Assembly: GCF_022549225.1 (NCBI RefSeq)
Contig: NZ_JAKZFD010000005.1
Coordinates: 1-64,000, forward strand
Length of the DNA stretch: 64,000 nt
Source: Pelomonas sp. CA6
GTDB taxonomy: Bacteria; Pseudomonadota; Gammaproteobacteria; Burkholderiales; Burkholderiaceae_C
Reading direction: 5' to 3'
The notes beneath the pieces are model-generated. The model did no database searches. It was not told where the DNA came from and worked only from the letters and a program-made list of their open reading frames with translations. Below, piece after piece: positions 33,993 to 43,137 of the stretch. Made by a program: the position numbers and the translations under genes. How positions within the stretch are numbered: the stretch's first letter is position 1; every line of letters starts with the position of its first letter.

Positions 33993-34979
33993 ATGAACGA
34001 GAAGACGACAGCCCGGTCCATTCCGCCTTCCCTTGAACCGGTCCGCCGCGGCGCGTGGCGCCCCGCCGGCGCGGCCGTCGCGCTGCTGGCCCTGGCGCTG
34101 GCCGGCTGCGGCGGTGGCAAGGAAGGCGCGGCCTCGCAGACCGCGGCGCGGGTGAACAAGGAAGAGGTCACCGTCCACCAGATCAACTTCCTGCTGCAGC
34201 GCCAGCCGGGCCTGAAGCCGGAGCAGACCGAGGCCGCCGCCCGCCAGGCGCTGGAGCGCCTGATCGACCAGGAGCTGGCGGTGCAGAAGGCGCAGGACCT
34301 GAAGCTGGATCGCGATCCGCAGACCCTGGAGCAGATCGAGGTCGCCAAGCGCGAGATCCTGGCCCGCGCGCTGGCCGAGAAGCTGGGGCAGGCCGCCGCC
34401 AAGCCCAGCGCCGACGAGGTCCAGCGCTACTACAACGACAAGCCGGCGCTGTTCAGCGAGCGCCGCATCTACAGCCTGCAGGAGCTGCAGATCGAGGCCA
34501 AGCCCGAGCAGGTGGAGATGCTGCGCGGCCGCCTGAAAGAGTTCAAGAACCCGGTCGAGCTGGCCGAGTTCCTGAAGGCCAGCGAGATCCGTTTCGGCGC
34601 CAGCCAGGCGCTGCGCGCGGCGGAGCAGGTGCCCATGGCCAACCTGGACATGCTGGCCCGACTGAAGGATGGCGACTGGGTGATCAACCCCATGCCCAAC
34701 GGCATGCAGGTCATTTACCTCGCCGGTTCGCGCCAGCAGCCGGTGACGCTGGAGCAGGCCCGGCCGGCGATCGAGCAATACCTCTTCAACCAGGCGCGCG
34801 CCGAGCTGCTGAAGAAGGAAATGAAGGCCCTGCGCGACGCCGCCAAGATCGAATACATCGGCAAGTACGCACAGCCCGCGCCGGGTGCGGCCTCCGCGCC
34901 GGCCGCCGATGCGGCGGCGGCCTCGGCGGCCAGCGGGCTGGACGCTTCGGCGATCTCCAAGGGGCTGGGCGCGAAATGA
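33993..34979 (+). CDS. epsD: EpsD family peptidyl-prolyl cis-trans isomerase lipoprotein
   Basis: This 328-residue periplasmic lipoprotein (lipobox LALAGC, lipidated C39) has a SurA/parvulin-like N-terminal region, RVNKEEVTVHQINFLLQRQPGLKPEQTEAAARQALERLIDQELAVQKA (about 50-97). The parvulin-like part continues to about 290 and an Ala-rich tail follows. EpsD-type proteins sit at the head of exosortase B exopolysaccharide loci and probably help secretin-like export proteins fold. The operon start is here. The stop overlaps the next ATG (ATGA). Confidence 0.9.
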   Translation: MNEKTTARSIPPSLEPVRRGAWRPAGAAVALLALALAGCGGGKEGAASQTAARVNKEEVTVHQINFLLQRQPGLKPEQTEAAARQALERLIDQELAVQKAQDLKLDRDPQTLEQIEVAKREILARALAEKLGQAAAKPSADEVQRYYNDKPALFSERRIYSLQELQIEAKPEQVEMLRGRLKEFKNPVELAEFLKASEIRFGASQALRAAEQVPMANLDMLARLKDGDWVINPMPNGMQVIYLAGSRQQPVTLEQARPAIEQYLFNQARAELLKKEMKALRDAAKIEYIGKYAQPAPGAASAPAADAAAASAASGLDASAISKGLGAK

Positions 34980-35845
34980 GCAAGCTCGCCAATCCTTCGC
35001 GCCGCGTCTTCGGTCGTGCCAGCCATGCGTTGATCGCGGCGGCGCTGCTGGTCGGCGCCGTGTCCGGCTTCGCGCAACAGCGCGCGGCGACCCCGGTCGG
35101 GGCCGCCAGCGGCGCCGCGGCGGAGTACCGGCTGGGCGCCGGCGACGTGATCCGCATCAGCGTCTACCAGAACCCCGACCTGCTGCTGGAGACCCGTGTC
35201 TCCGAAACCGGCGTCATCTCCTTTCCGCTGCTGGGCAGCATTCGCATTGGCGGCCTGGGCGTGGGGCAGGCAGAGACGCTGATCGCCGACGGGCTGCGCA
35301 ACGGCAACTTCGTCAAGCAGCCCCAGGTCACCATCGTGGTGCTGCAGGTGCGTGGCAACCAGGCCAGCGTGCTGGGCCAGGTCAACCGGCCCGGCCGCTA
35401 TCCGCTGGAGGTGGCCGACACGCGGCTGTCCGACCTGCTGGCCACGGCCGGCGGCGTGGCGCCCACCGGCGGCGACCTGCTGGTGCTGACCGGCACCCGC
35501 AACGGCCAGCCTTTCCGCACCGAGATCGACCTGCCGGCCATGTTCGCGCCCGGCGCGCGCACCCAGGACGTCGTGGTGCAGAACGGCGACGTGCTGTGGG
35601 TGGACCGCTTCCCTATGATCTACATCTATGGCGAGGTGCAAAAGCCCGGCGCGATGCGCCTGGAGCGCGGCATGACCCTGCTGCAGGGATTGGCCTCGGG
35701 CGGCGGGCTGAACCAGCGCGGCACCGAGCGCGGCATCCGCGTGCACCGCAAGACCGCCGAAGGCAAGGTGCAGGTGCTGCAGCCGGCGATGGACGAGTTG
35801 CTGAAGGACGGCGACGTGGTCTACGTCAAGGAAAGCCTGTTCTGA
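34976..35845 (+). CDS. epsE: Polysaccharide export protein EpsE (Wza-like)
   Basis: This 289-residue outer-membrane export protein carries a signal peptide (about 1-34, ending SGFAQQ) and no clear lipobox. The Poly_export domain starts at EYRLGAGDVIRISVYQNPDLLLETRVSETGVISFPLLG (about 50-87). SLBB-type domains follow, with VTIVVLQVRGNQASVLGQVNRPGRYPLEVADTRLSDLLATAGGVAPTG (about 120-168) and IYGEVQKPGAMRLERGMTLLQGLASGGGL. It should form the export channel together with EpsF/EpsG at the inner membrane. Coupled to epsD by a 4-nt overlap. Confidence 0.93.
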   Translation: MSKLANPSRRVFGRASHALIAAALLVGAVSGFAQQRAATPVGAASGAAAEYRLGAGDVIRISVYQNPDLLLETRVSETGVISFPLLGSIRIGGLGVGQAETLIADGLRNGNFVKQPQVTIVVLQVRGNQASVLGQVNRPGRYPLEVADTRLSDLLATAGGVAPTGGDLLVLTGTRNGQPFRTEIDLPAMFAPGARTQDVVVQNGDVLWVDRFPMIYIYGEVQKPGAMRLERGMTLLQGLASGGGLNQRGTERGIRVHRKTAEGKVQVLQPAMDELLKDGDVVYVKESLF

Positions 35846-35858
35846 CCGGGACCCCCTC

Positions 35859-37289
35859 ATGAGCTTCGCGCAATTCCTGGCCATCCTCTTCGCGCGGCGC
35901 TGGCTGTTCCTGGCCGTGCTGCTGGCCGTGCTGCTGCCGGCGCTGGCGGTCACGCTGTGGCTGCCCAAGCGCTACGCGGCATCGGCCAGCGTGGTGGTGG
36001 ACGTCAAGCCCGATCCGCTGTCGGCCTTTCCCACGCTGGCCAATCCCACGGTGATGGCGACGCAGATCGACATCGTGCAGAGCGAGCGCGTTGCGCGCCG
36101 CGTGGTGCGCAACCTGAAGCTGCTGGAGGCGCCGCAGGTGCGCCAGCAGTGGATGGCCGACACCGGCGGGCGCGGCGACCTGGAAACCTGGCTGGTGGAG
36201 CGCTTCCAGAAGGAACTCAGCGTCAAGCCCTCGCGCGAGTCCAGCGTGATCGAGATCGCCTACACGGCGGCCGACCCGCAGTTCGCCGCCGGGTTGGCGA
36301 ACGCCTTCGCGCAGGCCTACATCGACACGGTGCTGGAGCTGCGCGTGGAGCCGGCCAAGCAGTACAGCAGCTTCTTCGAGGCGCGCGCCCGCGATGCGCG
36401 TGCCGCGCTGGGCGCGGCGCAGAGCAAGCTCAGCGCCTTCCAGCAGCACAGCGGCGTGGTGATGACGGACGAACGCATGGACGTCGAGACCCAGCGCCTC
36501 AACGACCTCAGCTCGCAGCTGGTGGCCATCCAGGCCGCCGCGGCGGATGCCAGCAGCCGCCAGGCCCAGGCCTCGGCCGGCTCGGCCGACAAGCTGCAGG
36601 AGATCAGCAACCACCCGGTGGTGGCGGGCCTGCGCGGCGACCTGTCGCGGATGGAGGCCAAGCTGCAGGAGCTCAACTCGCGCCTGGGCGACGGGCACCC
36701 GCAGGTCATCGAGCTGAAGGCCAACATCGCCGAGCTGCGCCGTCGCCTGGACGTCGAGGTGCGCCAGCTGTCCGCCGGCGTGGGCATCAGCAACAGCATC
36801 AGCCGCCAGCGCGAGGCCCAGATCCGCGCCGAGCTGGAGGCGCAGCGCGCCAAGGTGTTGAAGATGAAGCAGGTGCGCGACGAGGGCATGATGATTCTGC
36901 GCGACGTCGAGACCGCGCAGCGCGCCTACGACAACATCACCCAGCGTCTCAGCCAGAGCTCGCTGGAAAGCCAGGCCACGGCCACCAACGTCAGCCTGCT
37001 CAATTCCGCGGTGCCGCCGCTGCAGGCGGCCTTCCCGCGCGTCGGGCTGAACGCGTCGCTGGCGCTGTTCATGGGCCTGCTGCTGGCCACCGTGGCGACG
37101 CTGCTGATGGAGCTGCGCGACCGCCGCGTGCGCGCGCCGCAGGACATCGAGGCGCTGCTGGGCCTGCCGGTGCTGGGCCGTCTGCCCGCGCCTGGCGCCA
37201 CCTCCCCGGCCTCGCCGCTGGCCCGCCTGGCCGGACGTGCCGCGCCGCGCCTGAACGCCGCGGCCTCCTCGGCCGGCAAGACCGTCTGA
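35859..37289 (+). CDS. epsF: Chain-length determinant protein EpsF (Wzz-like)
   Basis: This 476-residue inner-membrane polysaccharide co-polymerase sets chain length. A Wzz domain starts with membrane segment 1 at about 14-33 (LFLAVLLAVLLPALAVTLWL), followed by KRYAASASVVVDVKPDP. A long periplasmic coiled coil runs about 160-350. The second membrane segment is about 395-415 (GLNASLALFMGLLLATVATLL). There is no kinase domain; that is the separate EpsG gene 5 nt downstream. A 13-nt gap separates it from epsE. Confidence 0.93.
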   Translation: MSFAQFLAILFARRWLFLAVLLAVLLPALAVTLWLPKRYAASASVVVDVKPDPLSAFPTLANPTVMATQIDIVQSERVARRVVRNLKLLEAPQVRQQWMADTGGRGDLETWLVERFQKELSVKPSRESSVIEIAYTAADPQFAAGLANAFAQAYIDTVLELRVEPAKQYSSFFEARARDARAALGAAQSKLSAFQQHSGVVMTDERMDVETQRLNDLSSQLVAIQAAAADASSRQAQASAGSADKLQEISNHPVVAGLRGDLSRMEAKLQELNSRLGDGHPQVIELKANIAELRRRLDVEVRQLSAGVGISNSISRQREAQIRAELEAQRAKVLKMKQVRDEGMMILRDVETAQRAYDNITQRLSQSSLESQATATNVSLLNSAVPPLQAAFPRVGLNASLALFMGLLLATVATLLMELRDRRVRAPQDIEALLGLPVLGRLPAPGATSPASPLARLAGRAAPRLNAAASSAGKTV

Positions 37290-37294
37290 ACCCG

Positions 37295-38179
37295 ATGAGC
37301 AGCACCGAAGAGATCCAAACCCCGGAACGCGTCGGCGCCGAGCGCGGCAGCCAGTCCATCGGCCACATCATTGCGGAGGCGAACCAGCTCAAGCCGGACG
37401 ACGTCGAACGTATCCTGGCGCACCAGCGCGCCACCGGGCTGCGCTTCGGCGAGGCCGCGGTCGCGCTGGGTCTGGTGCGCGACGAGGACGTGGTCTGGGC
37501 GCTGAGCCAGCAGTTCCACTTTCCCTATGCCGCCGGCAGCGAGGCGCGTAGCTCGGAAGAGCTGGTGCTGGCGCACAAGCCCTTCAGCGCCCAGGCCGAG
37601 GCCTTCCGTGTGCTGCGCAGCCAGCTGATGATGCGCGTCTTCGCCAGCGCCACGCCGCGGCCGGCGCTGGCCGTCATCAGCCCGGACAGCGGCGATGGCA
37701 AGAGCTTCTTCGCCGCCAACCTGGCCGCCGCGCTGAGCCAGCTGGGCGGGCGCACGCTGCTGGTGGATGCCGACATGCGCAACCCGCGCCAGCACGAGCT
37801 CTGCGGCGTGGACGGCGCCTCGGGGCTGTCGGGCGTGCTCGCCGGGCGGCCGGAGAGCGGCGTGATCCGCGCCGTGCCCGAGCTGCCCAGCCTCTTTGTG
37901 CTGCCGGTGGGCACGCGTCCGCCCAATCCCAGCGAGCTGGTGGAGCGGCCCGCGTTCGGGCTGCTGATGAACGAGCTGCGCGCCAAGTTCGACTATGTCG
38001 TGATCGACACGCCCGCCGCGAGCTATGGCGCCGACTATGCGGTGATCGCCGCGCGCGCCGGCGCCGCGCTGGCGCTGGCACGGCGCGACCGCAGCCGCGT
38101 GGCCGGCCTGCGCGCGATGACGGACAGCCTGAAGAACACGCCGGCCACGCTGCATGGCGTGGTGCTGAACGAGTTCTAG
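37295..38179 (+). CDS. epsG: Chain-length determinant kinase-like ATPase EpsG
   Basis: This 294-residue cytoplasmic BY-kinase-like ATPase partners EpsF. Residues 20-80 form a MshEN-like small domain (IIAEANQLKPDDVERILAHQ). The P-loop is SGDGKSFFAANLA (about 132-144), Walker A' TLLVDADMRNPRQ (about 154-166) and Walker B FDYVVIDTPAA (about 228-238). It ends GVVLNEF and has no Tyr-rich tail, so autophosphorylation on a C-terminal Tyr cluster is unlikely. It follows epsF closely in the same operon. Confidence 0.9.
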   Translation: MSSTEEIQTPERVGAERGSQSIGHIIAEANQLKPDDVERILAHQRATGLRFGEAAVALGLVRDEDVVWALSQQFHFPYAAGSEARSSEELVLAHKPFSAQAEAFRVLRSQLMMRVFASATPRPALAVISPDSGDGKSFFAANLAAALSQLGGRTLLVDADMRNPRQHELCGVDGASGLSGVLAGRPESGVIRAVPELPSLFVLPVGTRPPNPSELVERPAFGLLMNELRAKFDYVVIDTPAASYGADYAVIAARAGAALALARRDRSRVAGLRAMTDSLKNTPATLHGVVLNEF

Positions 38180-38194
38180 CCCCGGCCGTCGCCC

Positions 38195-39142
38195 ATGCCA
38201 CGCCCGTCCGCATCGCTGCCTCCGCAGGCCGGCGCCGGCTCCGAGCCGGGCCGTCCGGCGTTGGACCCGGGCGCCGCGCCCACGGCGCGCCAGGATCTGG
38301 TCTGGGCGGGCGGCCTGGCCCTCGCCGGGCTGGTGCTGATGTACGGGCCGCTGTTCTGGCAGCTGGCCGGCGGGTTGTGGCGTTCCGACGAGCAGGGGCA
38401 CGGGCCCATCATCCTGGTGCTGGTGGGCTGGCTGTTCTACCGCCGCCGCGAGCTGCTGGCCGCGGCCTTCGCGCCCGATGCCGGCCGGTATGTCGGGTGG
38501 CTGCTGCTGGGGCTGGGCTGCCTGCTCTATGTGGCGGGGCGCTCGCAAAGCATCACCATCTTCGCGGTCGGCTCGCTGATGCCGGTGCTGGCCGCGTTGC
38601 TGCTGCTGCTCACCGGCCGCGCGGGGCTGAAGGCCTGCTGGTTTCCCATCCTGTTCGTGTTCTTCCTGGTGCCGCTGCCGGGGGCGGTGGTGGACGCGCT
38701 GACGCAGCCGATGAAGATGGCCGTTTCCGCGGTGGTGGAGGCGCTGCTGCATGCGCTGGGCTATCCGATCGCGCGCGTCGGCGTGATCCTGCACGTGGGC
38801 CGCTACCAGCTGCTGGTGGCCGATGCCTGCGCCGGGCTGCACACGCTGTTCACCGTCGAGGCGCTGGGGCTGCTCTATCTCAATGTGATGGGCCACACCG
38901 AGCGGCTGCGCAACGCGCTGATGGCGCTGCTCATCGTGCCGATCAGCTTCCTGTCCAACGTCGTGCGCGTGGTCATCCTGGTGCTGGTCACCTACCACCT
39001 GGGCGATGCCGCGGGCCAGGGCTTCGTGCATGACTTCGCGGGCCTGGTGCTGTTCATGGTGGCGCTGGCGCTGACCATCCTGGTCGACGGACTGCTGGGC
39101 CGCACGCTGTTCCGCCGCCGTGGCGCGGAGGCGGGCGCATGA
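38195..39142 (+). CDS. xrtB: Exosortase B (XrtB)
   Basis: This 315-residue inner-membrane transpeptidase has about eight membrane segments and is the sorting enzyme for PEP-CTERM-like proteins. The catalytic triad is visible: C212 (VADACAGLHTLF), R258 (ISFLSNVVRVVILV) and H279 (GFVHDFAGLVLF). GHGPIILVLVGWLFYRRR (about 68-85) and FPILFVFFLVPLPGAVVDALTQPMK (about 150-174) are typical. XrtB differs from XrtA in being tied to this EpsD-EpsI gene order. No PEP-CTERM substrate gene is in the window. Its end overlaps epsI by 4 nt. Confidence 0.93.
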   Translation: MPRPSASLPPQAGAGSEPGRPALDPGAAPTARQDLVWAGGLALAGLVLMYGPLFWQLAGGLWRSDEQGHGPIILVLVGWLFYRRRELLAAAFAPDAGRYVGWLLLGLGCLLYVAGRSQSITIFAVGSLMPVLAALLLLLTGRAGLKACWFPILFVFFLVPLPGAVVDALTQPMKMAVSAVVEALLHALGYPIARVGVILHVGRYQLLVADACAGLHTLFTVEALGLLYLNVMGHTERLRNALMALLIVPISFLSNVVRVVILVLVTYHLGDAAGQGFVHDFAGLVLFMVALALTILVDGLLGRTLFRRRGAEAGA

Positions 39143-39840
39143 CGGCGCCGCGCAATCCCGGTCGCCGTGTCGCGCTGATCGCCGCCACGGCCATGGCCTC
39201 CAGCGCCGCGCTGGGTGTGGCGCTCAAGCCCACGCGGCTGCTGGCGCGCCAGCGTGCGCTGGGCATGCTGGAGACGCTGGTGCCGCGCCGTCTGGGCGAC
39301 TGGCAGCCCGACCCGCACACGGTGCCGCTGCAGGTGAGTCCGGACCAGCTCGCGCTGCTGCAGACCCTGTACAGCCAGACCCTGTCGCGCAGCTATGTCA
39401 ACGGGGACGGCGAGCGCATGATGCTGTCGCTGGCCTATGTCGAACAGCAGAGCGACGAATGGGGCGTGCACCTGCCCGAGGTCTGCTATCCGGCGCAGGG
39501 CTTTCGCATGAGCGGCGCGCACCAGGCCACGCTGGCCGTGGCCGGCCGCCAGTTGCCGGTGCGCCGCCTGGTGGCGCGCATGGGCGCGCGTGTCGAGCCC
39601 ATCACCTACTGGGTGGTCGTCGGCGACCGTGTCGCAGCCACCGGCTCGCAGCGCAAGCTGCTGCAGATGCGCTATGCGCTGCAGGGGCTGATCCCGGACG
39701 GCATGCTGGTGCGCATCTCCAGCCTGGCGCCCGAGTCCGACGCGGCCTACGCGCGCCAGGCCGAGTTCGCCGCCGCGCTGCACGCCCATGTGCAGCCCGC
39801 CGTGCGCGAGCTGCTGTTCGGGCGCGCGGAGGGCGGATGA
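39139..39840 (+). CDS. epsI: EpsI, exosortase-associated protein
   Basis: This 233-residue protein has one N-terminal membrane segment (about 10-28) and a periplasmic EpsI domain. The family signature HLPEVCYPAQGFRMSG (about 112-127) contains the conserved Cys. PITYWVVVGDRVAATGSQRKLLQMRYALQGLIPDGMLVRISS follows (about 154-195). EpsI is fused to exosortase in some bacteria and separate here, as in other XrtB loci. Its biochemical role is not established. Confidence 0.9.
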   Translation: MTAPRNPGRRVALIAATAMASSAALGVALKPTRLLARQRALGMLETLVPRRLGDWQPDPHTVPLQVSPDQLALLQTLYSQTLSRSYVNGDGERMMLSLAYVEQQSDEWGVHLPEVCYPAQGFRMSGAHQATLAVAGRQLPVRRLVARMGARVEPITYWVVVGDRVAATGSQRKLLQMRYALQGLIPDGMLVRISSLAPESDAAYARQAEFAAALHAHVQPAVRELLFGRAEGG

Positions 39841-41408
39841 AGGGCGCGTCGGCCGCCGCGTCGCTTCGCGCGCTGTGGGCGAAGCAGGACGGCAGCGGGC
39901 TGCTGCTGGTCGGCGCCTGGCTGTTGCTGGCGCTGCTGTGCGGCGCCGCGCTGCCGCTGCTGGGCGTGCTGGTGCCGGCGGCGTTTCTGGCGCTGGGCGT
40001 GGTGCTGGCGGTGTTCCTGTTCAGCCCGCTGGCGCTGATTGGGTCGTTGCTGGGCCTGTCCTTCCTGGTCGTCGGTCAGCTGACCTTTTTTGCCGGCGTG
40101 TCGCAGGCGGTCTGGCTGCCCTATCTGTTGCTGGTGCTGATCTCGGTGAAGTGCCTGATGGAGGCCTTCCGGCCGCAGGCGGCACCGGTGCGCCTGCCCA
40201 CCAGCGCGCCTGGGGCGCTGCTGCTGCTCTTCCTGCTCGTCTTCGCCGCGTCGGCTGTGGTCAACCGCGTCGGTCCGCTGCCGCTGCTGGTGGCGGCCAA
40301 GAACTACCTCTTCCCTTGGTTCCTGACCCTGCTGATGCTGCAGACCCTGGTGGCGCCCGAAGCGCTGCGCCGCGTCTGGCTCTTCTTCCTGTGGCTGGTG
40401 CCGCTGCAGCTGCCCTTCGCGCTGGTGCAGCACTTCGTCTTCGCGCGGCTGCCCGGCGCCAGCTGGGATGCGGTGGTCGGCACCTTTGGCGGTAACTTCC
40501 TGCGCGGCGGCGGCAGCGGCGGCATGGCGATCTGCGTGGGCTTCGGCCTGCTGCTGGCGCTGGCGCTGCGCCGCGCCGGCCAGATCGGGCGCGGGCTGCT
40601 GCTGACCGTCTGGCTCAGCGGACTGGCCACCATCGCGCTGGCCGAGGTGAAGATCTTCTTCCTGATGCTGCCGGTCGGGCTGGTGCTGCTGCTGCGCCGC
40701 GAGCTGTTGCGCCATCCGCTGCGAGCGCTGTCCGGGCTGCTGGGCGTGCTGCTGCTGCTGGGCGCCGTGGGCTGGGTCTACCAGCAGGTCTATTCCGAGA
40801 CCCTGAACCGCACGCGCACGGTGGAAGGCTTGCTGGACTATGCCTTCCAGGCCGAGAGCGATCCCTATCTGTTCAACCCGGTCACGCGCGAGCTGTCGCG
40901 CTCGGGCGCGCTGCTGATGTGGGCGCGCTACAACGACCTGGACGACCACCGCGCCTGGCTGGGCCACGGGCCGGCCGCCAGCCGCGAAAGCGCGACCCTG
41001 GGGCAGGGCGGGCTGACGCGCAAATACCCGTTCACGCTGACCACCTCCACCGCGTCCACGCTGCTGTGGGACACCGGTCTGGCGGGGCTGGGCGCCTTAT
41101 TGCTGGTCTGCGCCAGCGCGGGGCTGGTGGCGCTGCGCCTGGCGCGCCGGCGCGAGCGCGACGGGCAGGCCTGGCAGGCCGCGACGCTGGAAGCGGCGGG
41201 CGTGATGCTGCTGCTGGAGCTGCCGCTCGCCTTCTACAACCGCGACGCCATCGACGTGCCCGCGCGCCAGGTCTTGCTCGCCTTCCTGCTGGGGCATGTC
41301 TTGATGTGTCGTCGCGGGCCCCCCGGCCAAGGCGACGCTTGGCCGGCTCCTCGCGGAGGGGATGTCAAGCCGCCTGAGCCGCCTGTCTCGGCAGGAGCCC
41401 GCGCATGA
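39837..41408 (+). CDS. Wzy-like O-antigen/exopolysaccharide polymerase
   Basis: This 523-residue protein has about 12 membrane segments and a large periplasmic loop (about 305-405: YQQVYSETLNRTRTVEGLLDYAFQ, then TRELSRSGALLMWARYND). These are features of polymerases that join lipid-linked repeat units in the periplasm. Sequence identity in this family is low, so the call rests on topology, on position after epsI and on the presence of a flippase downstream. The C-terminal 30 residues are Pro-rich. Coupled to epsI and to the next gene by ATGA overlaps. Confidence 0.75.
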   Translation: MKGASAAASLRALWAKQDGSGLLLVGAWLLLALLCGAALPLLGVLVPAAFLALGVVLAVFLFSPLALIGSLLGLSFLVVGQLTFFAGVSQAVWLPYLLLVLISVKCLMEAFRPQAAPVRLPTSAPGALLLLFLLVFAASAVVNRVGPLPLLVAAKNYLFPWFLTLLMLQTLVAPEALRRVWLFFLWLVPLQLPFALVQHFVFARLPGASWDAVVGTFGGNFLRGGGSGGMAICVGFGLLLALALRRAGQIGRGLLLTVWLSGLATIALAEVKIFFLMLPVGLVLLLRRELLRHPLRALSGLLGVLLLLGAVGWVYQQVYSETLNRTRTVEGLLDYAFQAESDPYLFNPVTRELSRSGALLMWARYNDLDDHRAWLGHGPAASRESATLGQGGLTRKYPFTLTTSTASTLLWDTGLAGLGALLLVCASAGLVALRLARRRERDGQAWQAATLEAAGVMLLLELPLAFYNRDAIDVPARQVLLAFLLGHVLMCRRGPPGQGDAWPAPRGGDVKPPEPPVSAGARA

Positions 41409-42073
41409 GCCCCATTCCCAAGGTCTTCCACCAGATCTGGATCAATCGCGAGAGCCCCGCGCTGCCGCCGCAGTTCGCCGCCTACCGCGACGGCTGGCTG
41501 AAGCTGCACCCGGACTGGGACTACCGGCTCTGGAACCTGGACAACCTGGACTTCACGCCCACCCGCGCCGATCTGCTGTCGCAGGCGCGCAGCTATGCGC
41601 AGATGGCCGACATCCTGCGCTACGAGATTCTGCTGCGCCACGGCGGCGTCTACCTGGACACCGATTTCGAATGCCGGCGCAGCATCGCGCCCATCCTCCA
41701 GGGCGTGCGCCACTTCGCGTGCTCGGAGGACGGCCGCAGCATCTCCATCGGCATCCTGGGCTGTGAGCCCGGATCGCCCTACATGGCGCGCTGCCTGGCC
41801 GCGATGCCGCGTCGCGTGGGACTGACCTTGCCGACGCTGGAGACCGGCCCGGGGCTGTTCACCCAGGTGCTGCTGGACCAGGGCCTGGCCGGCGATTTCA
41901 CGCTGTTCCCGCGCGCCTGGTTCTACCCCTATGGCTGGGACGAACCGCAGCGCGCCGGCGAGGACTTCCCCGAGGCCTATGCGATCCACCGCTGGGCGCA
42001 TTCCTGGGTCGAATCGGAAAGCGGGCTGTGGCTGCGCCTGCGGCGGCGGCTGGCGAGGATGCGGCGCCCATGA
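41405..42073 (+). CDS. Glycosyltransferase with DXD motif (GT32-like)
   Basis: This 222-residue cytoplasmic glycosyltransferase opens IPKVFHQIWINRESPALPP (about 4-22). It carries ILRYEILLRHGGVYLDTDFECRRSI (about 70-94), with the DXD metal and sugar-nucleotide site D85-T-D87. It belongs to the Gly_transf_sug/capsular family and probably adds a sugar to the lipid-linked repeat unit. The donor cannot be read from sequence. Both ends overlap neighbours by 4 nt. Confidence 0.88.
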   Translation: MSPIPKVFHQIWINRESPALPPQFAAYRDGWLKLHPDWDYRLWNLDNLDFTPTRADLLSQARSYAQMADILRYEILLRHGGVYLDTDFECRRSIAPILQGVRHFACSEDGRSISIGILGCEPGSPYMARCLAAMPRRVGLTLPTLETGPGLFTQVLLDQGLAGDFTLFPRAWFYPYGWDEPQRAGEDFPEAYAIHRWAHSWVESESGLWLRLRRRLARMRRP

Positions 42074-43137
42074 CGGCGGCGACGGAACGCCCCGCGCCGC
42101 GCGTCAGCGTCGTGATGCCGGTGTTCGACGGCGCGGCCTATCTGGCCGCGGCCATCGACAGTCTGCGCGCCCAGGACTTCCCGGACTGGGAGCTGCTGGT
42201 GATCGACGACGGCAGCCGCGACGACTCGCGCGCCATCGCGCAGGCGGTGGACGACGCGCGCGTGCGCGTGCTGGTCAATCCCGCCAACCTGGGCCTGCCG
42301 CTGAGCCGCAACCGCGGCATCGACGCGGCGCGCGCGCCCTTCATCGCCTTCCTGGACAGCGACGACCTGGCGCTGCCCCAGCGCCTGGGCGTGCAGTGGC
42401 GCTATCTGCAGCGGCATGCCGAGGTGGCCGGTGTTGGCGCCGACGTGCAGCCCATCGCCGCGGACGGCCGGGTCAGCGGCGCGGACTGGCGCTGCCCCGG
42501 CGACGCGCAGGACTGCCGCGCCCAGCTGCTGCTGCATGCCTACGTCAACACCTCGGCCTTCATGGCACGCGCCGAGCCGCTGCGCGCGCTGCGCTTCGAC
42601 CCCGAGCAGCCGCTGGCCGAGGACTACGACCTCTATGTGCGCATGAGCGCCCGCCACGCCCTGCTCAACCTGCCGCAGCGCCTGATCCAGTGCCGGGTGC
42701 ATGCCGCCAGCGTCACGCGCCGCCACCGCGAGGCGCTGGCCCAGGCGCTGGGCCGCATCAACCGCCGCCAGCTCGCCGAGCTGGGGCTGGCGGTGGACGA
42801 GGCGTCGCTGGCGCTGCATCGGCATGTCGAATGGCTGCACCTGCCGCCGCGGCCGGGGCTGCTGGCCGAGCTGGAGCAGTGGCTCTTGATGCTGCTGCGG
42901 CACAACGCGCAGCGCGGCCTTTATGCGCCGCAGGCGCTGGCGCGCGCGGTGGGCCAGCGCTGGGAGGCCATCTGCGACCATGCGCTGCGCCAGGGCGAGT
43001 GCGCGGCCTGGCGCGCCTTCTACGCCAGCCCGCTGCGGCGCGCCGCCGCGCCGGGGCCGCGCGCGCACCTGCGCCTGGCGGCCCGGCGTCTGGGGCTGGG
43101 GCTGGGGCTGGGGCGCGGGCCGGAGGGCCGCCGGTGA
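42070..43137 (+). CDS. Family 2 glycosyltransferase
   Basis: This 355-residue GT-A enzyme has RVSVVMPVFDGAAYLAAAIDSL (about 11-32), VIDDGSRDDSR with DDGS at 46-49, and the metal site DSDD at 96-99 (FIAFLDSDDLALPQR). The remaining 200 residues are helical, Arg- and Leu-rich and not conserved. It would add a sugar to the repeat unit. Start overlaps the previous stop (ATGA). Confidence 0.9.
   Translation: MTAATERPAPRVSVVMPVFDGAAYLAAAIDSLRAQDFPDWELLVIDDGSRDDSRAIAQAVDDARVRVLVNPANLGLPLSRNRGIDAARAPFIAFLDSDDLALPQRLGVQWRYLQRHAEVAGVGADVQPIAADGRVSGADWRCPGDAQDCRAQLLLHAYVNTSAFMARAEPLRALRFDPEQPLAEDYDLYVRMSARHALLNLPQRLIQCRVHAASVTRRHREALAQALGRINRRQLAELGLAVDEASLALHRHVEWLHLPPRPGLLAELEQWLLMLLRHNAQRGLYAPQALARAVGQRWEAICDHALRQGECAAWRAFYASPLRRAAAPGPRAHLRLAARRLGLGLGLGRGPEGRR

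Noticed and set aside
36926-39031. Minus-strand reading frame of 701 codons
   Set aside because: Antisense to epsF, epsG and xrtB; composition is His/Gln/Arg-rich without any family signature.
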